Shown here: in pieces, positions 56,186 to 64,000 of the stretch
Numbering within the stretch: position 1 is the stretch's first letter
Layout: every line of letters begins with the position of its first letter
Assembly (NCBI GenBank): GCA_033060915.1
Contig: CM065379.1
Coordinates: forward strand, 37,575,318-37,639,317
Direction: 5' to 3'
Length of the DNA stretch: 64,000 bases
From: Euryodendron excelsum
Taxonomy: Eukaryota > Streptophyta > Magnoliopsida > Ericales > Pentaphylacaceae
Position numbers and translations under genes: made by a program
The notes under the pieces: generated by a model
Told to the model about the DNA's origin: nothing
Databases searched by the model: none
What the model saw: the letters and a program-made list of their open reading frames with translations, nothing else

Positions 56186-59100
56186 TTGTCGCGCCTCAAT
56201 TTTTCGCATTTGAGATATATGAGAAACACACGGTACTCTCTCGTTAGAACTCATCCTCCTAGAAAGACGAATGCGACTAGGTTTACATTGAAAATTGATT
56301 TGCATAAGGGATTTTGAAAAAAGGTTTGGAGTCACCACCTAACTTTGTTAAAGTGAGTTATGTCACCTAAAATCAAGTAAAGTCTGAAGACATAAACTTA
56401 AGGCTTTTGAAAAGATTTTGGAAAAATTTCCTTAAGAGAGGGTTTTTTAGAGAAACTAGTTGGTTGGCAACCTTTGAAGAATGTTTAAGCCCTTTTAGAA
56501 AATAACTCTGGTTTTGGTCTTTCGAAAACAGTGATTTTAGGTTCGGAGGTTGGTTACATATAGGGAAGATGCACTAAGCTATCACCCTATTCTGCCCATG
56601 CGGTACTTATATGTCCCATCAGCCTAGGTTCACTTATTTAGAATCTCCAGTTATCTAACGTCCAATTATTTCCACTTCGAGAATTTTAGAAAGAGGTTTA
56701 TGTTATCACTTTCGGGATAATGTGATGCATAATATGCAAGTGCATGAAAAGAATTTGAAAAGATATTTTGAAAAAGGAAAATTAGAATTTTCAAACAAGT
56801 TGTGACTGCACCCATGAGAGTTGTCTACATATCCCTTTGTTGGGAAATCAAGTCAATCATAGTTCAAAAAAAAAAAGACATTTTGGGGTCTTGTTTGATT
56901 TGAAAAGACACTTTGGAGCCTTTAAAAAGTTTGACTTGAAAAGGGATTAATTTGAACTTTGATTAGAAAATTAGAAATTGAACTTGAATTTGAAATCGAA
57001 CTTGAGTTGACTCTGTAATAAAACTTGAAAATTTAAGCTTTGAAATGGAACTTGGACTTGTTTTGAAAAAGTTTGAATTGAACTTTAAAATTATTTTGAC
57101 TTGAACTGGGATTTAAAAACTATCTTGACTTAGACTTAAGACTTAGAAAAGAGTTAAAATTTCCTAACTTAGGGTTAGGGTTCAACTAGGGCTTAGGAAT
57201 CCTAGGATTTTTATAACCTAGGGTTTTAAACATGCAATTAAAATAAAAAGGTTTGATTTTAGAAAGCTTTGAATTAGGAAGGTTCTATTTTAGAAAATTT
57301 TCTAATTTAGAAAAGATTTATTTTATGAAAGTTTCCATTTTAAAAAAGACTTGATTTTAGAGAGATTTGATTTAGAAAATATTTGAATTAAGAAAGGTTT
57401 GAATTTAGAATTTTGGAAAGTCAAAACTTGAAAAGATTTGATTTAAGAAATATTGAATTCGGAAAGTTGAGTTTGAAAATGTTTGACCTAAGTTTGAGGT
57501 AACTTGGAGTTAAGCAATCCTAGAACCTAGAGTTTATGCAATGCATTTAAATTGGAAATATCATATTTCAATTGAAAAAGAAAAGTTTTGTTTTTGGAAA
57601 GTTTTAAAATTAGGAAAGATTGACATTACGAAAAATTAGAATTAGGAAATATTTGGTTTGACTTGAAATTGAAAAACTTTAGTTTTAGAAATCTATCATT
57701 TTATGTGACTTTTGAATTAGGAAATCTATGATTTCATGTAGAAATAGTTTTGAAAATCTATGATTTGATGCAAATAGAAACCAATGATTTTATGTAAGAG
57801 ACCAATGATTTCCTAAACATGTACTCTAAGGTTTTGACTTGAACTTAAGACTCAAAAGTTTTTGGAAGGTAAATCTTTAAGAAGAATTTTTAAGAAGTGG
57901 ATTTACAAAACTATTTTAGAGAGGTTTGAATATAGACTTTTGAAAATCTCTTGAATATCTCACTTTCCTAATATGATGCTAACTATGAGAAGACTAGAAG
58001 CATTCTAGGGTTGTGATTTTGAAAATAACTAGGGTTTGAAACCTTAATATGGATCTTGATCGTTTCATTGAATATAACACCTTCCTAAAATAACCCTAAC
58101 TATAGAATGACTAGAATCATCTTAGCATTGTGGTTTTTAAAAAATAAGTAGCGTTTAAAACCCTCAATATGGACTTTGATGGTCTCATTAAATATAAGAC
58201 TTTCTTAAAACAACTCTAACCATGAAATGGCAAAAACCATATTAGGGATGTGGCTTTGAAAATAGCTTTTTTGGATACAAGTTTTAAAGAAAGCTTTTGA
58301 ATATGATATTGAATGCAATATATGAACATAACAACCACAATACAATAGGGACGTGAATATACAAGGTTTGACTTCACTACATAACCAAGGGGATCGGACC
58401 CATACCATGTTAGGTTAAACTTGAAGAAAATCTCTGACACAGTGACCTCCTCCAAGGCCTTCCTAGGCATGTACCGGGAGGTCCCTTATTTAAAGCACAC
58501 AAGAACAAGGGGTAGAAGATAGGGATTAAAATAGAGAATAGTCCAAGTGGACTAGGAGGGAGAAGAGAGAGGGGAGGGTTACAAAAAAGTAAATAGAACC
58601 CTACCTTGTCTTCTTATTAGGTTGAATGCTTCAATGAAGGACTTACTTGAACTTGAGAGACCTTCAAGAGCTTTGAAGGGGCTGAAAGTGGCCCTCAATG
58701 GAGCTTGAAAGCTAGGGTTTGAAGTGTATAGACTAAGGTTTGAGTGTAGAAGGCAAGAACTTGAGAGAGCCTTGAGAGAATTAGGGTTTTAGGGTAACTC
58801 AAAGTCTATTTTCAGAGAGACAGAGTTTCTAGTGTGATTTTTTTGGATCTAGAATACACAAGGGGTGGCCTGTATTTATAGGTAGCCAAAATTTGGCTCT
58901 GGCACCTGTTGTAGAGATGCCAGGCCTATTTTTGGCTTGGTGCCATTACTAGTGGCTCTAGCTCATTAGGAAAGTTGTTAAAGTCAGCAAAAATAGATCT
59001 TTGACTCTTAGGACATAAGACAGAAGATTTGGCTGCCTATTTTATTGACTACCATGTAATTTTTGGCTTAACTTCACTAGGAGTGACTTTGAAAAGTTTG

Positions 59101-60508
59101 GGAATGATCCAAAAGGTTCCGAGTTGCCAGACTCAATCGAGAATGGACAAGAACCCCTGAAAGAGTGCCCCAGAAGTAACTAGCTTGATAACTAGAGAAG
59201 AAGTATTTGAAAAAGGTGACCGACCCACTAGGGGCAAAAGGTCATTTGATCTAGAAAACACCGGGATAGATTCGAAGTTGATCGTGAGAAGACTTGGAGG
59301 TTGGAAACACAATTAAGAGTGCTATAAAGGATTACCATTTTGATACCTAAAGCCGGTATGGTTGGAAAAAACAACTGGCCCGCTAGAGGCAAAATGGTCA
59401 TTTCGCACTAGGTTGATCGGAATGGACTAAGAATGGTTAGAAAAGGTACTAAAAGGTTGAGAATACAGTTAAAAGTATTCTTGGGAGGTAATCGGTTTGA
59501 TACCCAAAGTCAATGTAGTTCCTAGAGGCAATTGGATGCCTAGGGAAAAAAATGGTCATTTTGACCGGATGTTCTTGGAATTGACTGAAAAGTACTAGAA
59601 CGTGCTAGATTATCTCTAAAAAAATCTTGGAATGATGGACTTACCACTTTGAGGTCTTAGGTACCTTTTCGAGAAGCGTGTTGATAAGGCTTGTCAAGGA
59701 CGTTTGGTTATTTTTCACTGAAATAAGCTGGCAGGCACTAGTGTTAACCTAGCTTTTAAGTGTTTCCATCACTTGACGGTGTGTGACAAGTAAGTTTTCA
59801 GAGATATCCCGTTCTGCGGTAAACGAGCCACATCCAAAAGGCATGCTTGGTCCCGTGACATAGGGGATTTGTTGGCATTCCCAATGTCGACTTGTTTACG
59901 AGTGTTTCCATCACTCTGACAATTGTGATGTTTGTGAGTATTACTATCACTTTGATTGTGTGTGTTTATTCTGGAGACCGTCTCATTTCAAGAAGCTAGT
60001 GGATGGTTTTATCGCCTCGATCGACGTGCCAAATGGTGAACATTTTACATTGGTCGGCTAACAGGATTTAGAAGTGAACTGCTCTACCATCTCGGGGACT
60101 TAGGTTCCGTCCAGGCCAACAGGGTATGAAGGGACTTATCATTATGAGGATTTTGTGCTTTCTCGGTAAACTTGTCGTGCTGGATGGACTTACCGTCTGA
60201 GGGATAAAATTTCTCAAAAGACATACTAGATTGAGTTTGACTGGTCTGGACTAGAAATGGAGTTAGAATTGAGGTTGAAATATGAACTTACCATCTTTAA
60301 GAAGACATGCCAATTAGAATTGGATCGAGCAATGCCCCAAGGATATTTTGGTCATTCTATTTCTATCGGGCCCAGCGAGCCCGCGAAGCAATTGATTAAC
60401 TAGATTAAGTCTAGAAAGCCAGTTTAGGCTTGAATGTGTCTATATCGGTTTGAATGTGGGTCCGCTCAGGCCAAAGATTGCTAATTGGGCAAAAATGAGG
60501 TGCTTACA
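56186..60508 (-). mobile_element. Ogre/Tat-like 5' LTR, full length (4.3 kb), minus orientation
   Basis: On the minus strand it starts TGTAAGCACCTCATTTTTGC at 60508 and ends GGCGCGACA at 56186, followed by the primer-binding site, so both ends are well supported. Length 4323. It aligns with 49384-54003, with matching TATA boxes and the same tandem 'disc'-like modules in its first third. Confidence 0.82.
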
Positions 60509-61646
60509 GTACTTTTTAGTGAGCATGTCGGGGGTGTCTAGGGGCAAAATGATCATTTTAACCAAGTAGCACTGAAACAGGAGCGGATTCAGTTGGAATG
60601 GCATATTAAATATGTTGGACTGTCTAACAAAAGTCTAGACTTACCGTCTCAAGGACTTAGTACTTTCTTGAGGACGTGTCGGTCTGCCCAATGGTAGAAT
60701 GGTCATTTTGACCAGGTATCAACGAAATTGGTCCGTCGAATGGAATGGCATATTGAATATACCAGACTGTCCATGGATAGGCCTAGAAGGTGGACTTATC
60801 ATCTCAAGGAGTTAGTACTTTCTCAAAGATGTGTTGGGTTAGATGTACTTTCTCGTAAGGCGTGTCGGGTTGGATGGACTTATCGTTTCGAGGAGTTTGT
60901 GCTTTCTCGCAAGACATGCTAGGTTTGATGGACTTACCATCCCGAGGAGTTTGTACTTTCTCGTAAGACGTGCCATCATGTCCAAGGGGCAAGTTGATTA
61001 TTTTTCACCGAGACAGGCTAGCAAGCGTCGATGTTGACCCGGATTTACTAGTGTTTCTGTCACTCTGACGGCTATGACGGGTTAGTTTCCAAAGGTATCT
61101 TATTCTTCGATAAACGTGCCAGAGCCAAGAGGCATGTTCAGTCCCGTGACACTTGGTGGTTTAGTGGCAAAACCTATGTTTATCTGGTGAGTGTTCTCGT
61201 CACTCCAACAACTCAAAGGTTTGTGAGTGTTTCTGTCAATCTGATGATTTAGTGTTGGTTCCAAAGACTGTCTGGTCTCGAGAAACCACCAGATGCCAAG
61301 GGGCATAACAGACATTTTACATTGGCGGGTTAGCAGGCACTAGAAGTGAACAGTTCAAAGTTTGTGAGTGTTTACATCATTCCGATGGTTTGATGGTTTA
61401 TAAGTATTTCTGTCACTCCAACAATAGTGATTGGTTTTGCAAACCACTCAATCTCTAAAAATTACTTAAAATGCCTATGGGCATTTTTGTCATTTGGCTT
61501 TAATTGGGCCTGATGAGCCCGTAAAGCAACTGATCAACTGGATTGGAGTTTGAAAAATCGGTTTGGACTTGATAGTGTTGTGACATTTTACTAGAGAATT
61601 GTATTGGACCGAAAATTGCTGAGCAGACAAAAATAGAGTGTTTACA
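60509..61646 (-). mobile_element. Partial LTR of a related Ogre/Tat-like element, minus orientation
   Basis: Starts TGTAAACACTCTATTTTTGT at 61646 on the minus strand, parallel to the start of the 56186-60508 LTR (shared inner phrases such as 'gggcc.gatgagcccg.aaagcaa.tgat'). It runs about 1.14 kb before the next LTR begins. Inside are repeats of 'ctttctcg.aagacgtg' followed by 'tggatggacttac'. Confidence 0.65.
60640..60980. repeat. Tandem repeat of about 60 bp units in the partial LTR
   Basis: 'gagtt.gtactttctcg.aag.cgtg.cgg.ttggatggacttaccatc' recurs at about 60790, 60840, 60890 and 60945. It gives Leu/Arg-rich open frames on both strands that are not genes. Confidence 0.75.
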
Positions 61647-62128
61647 TATTAAAGCTAGGTATTTGATTTTTTTTATGCCATTTTATGAATGCCATAGTTT
61701 GAATACTTAGCCATTAATCTGTTAAGTATGTTATACTACAAGGTGTAAAAGTATATATACTTTTGATTTTTTTATATCAAAGTTTTGACCAAGGCTGTAT
61801 TATACCCCGTATATATTATTATATGAACTATTACGTTTTTATTTTTTATGCCAAATTTTTCATTATTTTTTTGTGTAAAAATCGAATCATACTTATACGT
61901 ATCTGTATCCATTTTTTTTAGGTACCGAATTTTACTGTGGAATAAACTAACAAAATGAGATCATAAATGTAAATAAGATAATAATATTATCTATCAAATA
62001 TTATTTACTAACATGTGGTGCAATGAGATAAGAAGTCTGAAGGATTCTGAATATTAAAATCTCGAGGCAACCGGACCCACTTGTACACAACCCCTAAACT
62101 TTGTCTTTGAGAACTTTGTCTTCAGAAA
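61647..62128. other. Intergenic, no gene recognised
   Basis: AT-rich flank of the retrotransposon cluster. I looked for the missing C-terminal part of the Athila-like integrase here and did not find it. Confidence 0.5.
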
Positions 62129-62655
62129 CAATGCTTTGAAAACCAGACTGAATCGATTGGTTCAACCGGTTGAACCATCAACCGGTTCAAGTAATGGTCT
62201 GGTTAATTTTCTAAATCTGTTTAGATCAATAACCGATCAAACCTGTGAAGAACTGTGATTGAACCGGAAACCATTCTCCAAAACCGTCAATAAAACCGGC
62301 TAATTCAAACACTTACATAAAAAGGGCAGATTCTAGGGTTACTAATTTTATGATTTCATGATTCAGCAGCTCTTCTCGATCTCTCCCCTCCGTCACCTAT
62401 TGGCACTGCTCTTTCGTCCTTCTGCTCTCTCTCTTGATTCTTTGGTTCTTTAGAGTTTGGTGGTTGATTACACTTTGGCTTCATTCTAACCTTTCGAGTT
62501 CTTCCACTTTTTGGCTCCATGACATGATGTGCATCCCTTTCCGGCCACCCAAAACCAGATGGTAAAAATAAGAGAAAAAAAGAGTAGGGAGAAAAAGAGT
62601 AGTGTGAAAGGCGAGAAAAAGAAAATGAGTTTCTTTACAACATGAAAACTAGATG

Positions 62656-62694
<39 letters not shown>

Positions 62695-62840
62695 GTGTGA
62701 CGGTTTTACAGTGAGCATGCATGTGGAAGATGAAGAGAGACGGTTTCTGGGTGTGGGTTTGTATGTGAAACTGTGCATGATGGGGGAGAGGATTTTTGGG
62801 AACTAAAAAATGAGATGAGTGGAGAGACAGAAAGAGAAAA

Positions 62841-62879
<39 letters not shown>

Positions 62880-62880
62880 T
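62656..62880. repeat. (GA)n and (GA)n(GT)n microsatellites
   Basis: (GA)n at about 62657-62690 and (GA)n followed by (GT)n at about 62842-62890. They generate the Ser/Leu-rich open frame seen on the minus strand. Confidence 0.85.
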
Positions 62881-63104
62881 GTGTGTGTGAGAGCAAGTGT
62901 GTATGATTTGAGGGCTGTTTGGATGTAGTAAATTTAGTAATTTATGGCTTATGCTTATGATTTTTTTGAAATGTGTGCAGGTGAGTGACTTAAAAAAACA
63001 ACTTATGTCTAATTACATTTTTTTTAAAAAAATTATTTTTAAAAGTAAATTTTTAAAAATAATTTATAACTTATGACTTATAAGTCAGTTGGCCATATAC
63101 CCTC

Positions 63105-63345
63105 TTAAAGCCTGTTTGGAAGTTGTAGAAAAGAAAGGAAGGGAAGGGAAAGGGGAGAAGAGAGAAAATGAAGGAAAAGGGAGGGAAAAGGGGGGAAAAG
63201 TTTGAAAATAATCTCTTGCTTTCTCTCTCTTCTTTTCCTCCATTTTTTTCTTATTTTCTTTTTAAAATTAAACAAGGAAAGGATTTCAAACAGTACTTTC
63301 TCTTCCTTTCCTTTCCTTTCCACAATTTTTAAACAGACTATTAGT
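63105..63345. mobile_element. Possible nested MITE (weak)
   Basis: The left phrase TAAAGCCTGTTTGGAAGTTG and the inverted right phrase TAATAGTCTGTTTAAAAATTG are similar, bounding about 240 bases rich in GGAAA/TTTCC. 'CTGTTTGG' is a common start of plant MITEs. The target duplication is not clear. Confidence 0.3.
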
Positions 63346-63776
63346 GGGGTTGGTTTCTCTAGGGACGGAAATGAGAGGTTAAGGTGGTTGTTTCTATACG
63401 TAAAAGCTTCTTAAACTTTAAGACCAACGATTCACTTGTTTCATCCAAATTGAGAAGTTTAAATCAAAAAAATAAATTTAAATAATAAATAAATAATTAT
63501 TTTCTACCACTTAGATCAAAAAAATATATATATTTTTTATCACAAGCTTTATAAACTTGATGTGAATAAAAGAATTTATTAGCTTGCTGTTAATATTTAT
63601 TAAGGAAATTTATTATATTTTTAATTTATATTATATTTATTATTTATAAATTTAAATATTTATACCATTGCAGTTTGATTTTGATTTATTTTAATTCAAC
63701 TAAGGTTGAACCAGTAACATGAACCGATCACTTTTTCAATTAACCCATGCACGAGTTTCAAAACATTGTTCAGATA

Positions 63777-64000
63777 TTAGTTTGTGTATTTAATAGGTTA
63801 GAAGATCATGCACGCAAAAACCAATGGTGCATTTATTGAGTTTATTTAATGAGTTAGTACGTGCAAAGAAAAAGGTCATAGTATGAATGCAAAGGCACTA
63901 CACGGCTACAAAAGTCTATGGGCACTTTCCTTCTTCTAACTTTTTATCAGTTTCGTTTCCATTCTGATCCGAATTTCAGTCTTCAGTAACTTTCAATTTA
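63777..64000. other. Window end, nothing recognised
   Basis: No coding frame or repeat boundary is supported in the last 220 bases. Confidence 0.4.

Larger units (their letters stand above)
62129..63768. mobile_element. hAT-like non-autonomous element with CAATG(T/C)TTTGAAA ends
   Basis: The left end CAATGCTTTGAAAACC and the inverted right end CAATGTTTTGAAACTC form the terminal repeat. Flanking TTCAGAAA (62121-62128) and TTCAGATA (63769-63776) match at seven of eight bases, the hAT target size. Both subterminal regions carry ACCGGTT/GGTTGAACC words. The 1640-bp interior has CT/GA microsatellites and a UTR-like CT-rich block near 62360-62460 but no protein I recognise. Confidence 0.72.

Noticed and set aside
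62486..62896. 136-codon minus-strand frame.
   Set aside because: Dominated by Ser-Leu repeats from the (GA)n microsatellites.

Overview
The window looks like a repeat-dominated stretch of a flowering-plant nuclear genome, probably a eudicot. The DNA is AT-rich, the one intact gene has GT-AG introns, and the mobile elements are typical of plants: CACTA, hAT, Mutator-like MITEs, Helitrons, a plant LINE, and Ty1/copia and Ty3/gypsy elements with plant tRNA primer sites. I see no bacterial, organellar or viral genes, no tRNA or rRNA genes and no CRISPR array.

4.9-28.4 kb holds a direct segmental duplication built around a desiccation-related gene of the PCC13-62 (ferritin-like) family. Copy 2 (24917-26789, minus strand, three exons, 316 codons) is intact. 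Copy 1 (about 5231-8864, minus strand) is a pseudogene with a nonsense codon, a deletion that removes the exon 1 donor site, and a 16-base frameshift. Copy 1 and its upstream flank were then invaded by a Helitron in intron 2 (5812-8349), a Mutator-like MITE (9787-10150, 9-bp target duplication AATAGAAAA) and a 4.5-kb CACTA element (10441-14954, target duplication GGG). Copy 2 keeps recognisable empty sites for the MITE and the CACTA element, and an AT-rich equivalent for the Helitron, so these insertions appear to post-date the duplication. The CACTA element carries an exon resembling 20S proteasome subunit beta-2.

15-24.7 kb is a patchwork of dispersed repeats: a Sire-like copia gag fragment, an hAT-like element (17876-18820), a run of LTR/primer-binding-site junctions resembling a tandem TRIM array (18920-19560), and a 5'-truncated LINE (about 21780-24600, minus strand). 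The LINE is split by an hAT-type element (22906-24007, perfect 8-bp target duplication). That element contains a broken fragment of a flavonoid 3'-hydroxylase (CYP75B-like P450) lying between two perfect 16-bp direct repeats.

29.8-61.7 kb is almost entirely nested LTR retrotransposons. First comes a copia gag remnant. Then an Athila-like gypsy element (PBS at 34742, gag to integrase in degenerate frames to about 40260), whose 5' LTR region is interrupted by a 1.7-kb Sire-like solo LTR containing a run of 31 C. From 40261 to 61646 lie Ogre/Tat-like elements with very long LTRs (4.3-4.6 kb) in both orientations. A plus-strand element, internally deleted for reverse transcriptase, appears to lie inside a minus-strand one.

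The last 2.4 kb holds another hAT-like element (62129-63768). Apart from the copy 2 gene I see no confidently functional host gene. Element boundaries come from termini and target duplications read by eye; protein assignments come from recognised family motifs, not from a database search.
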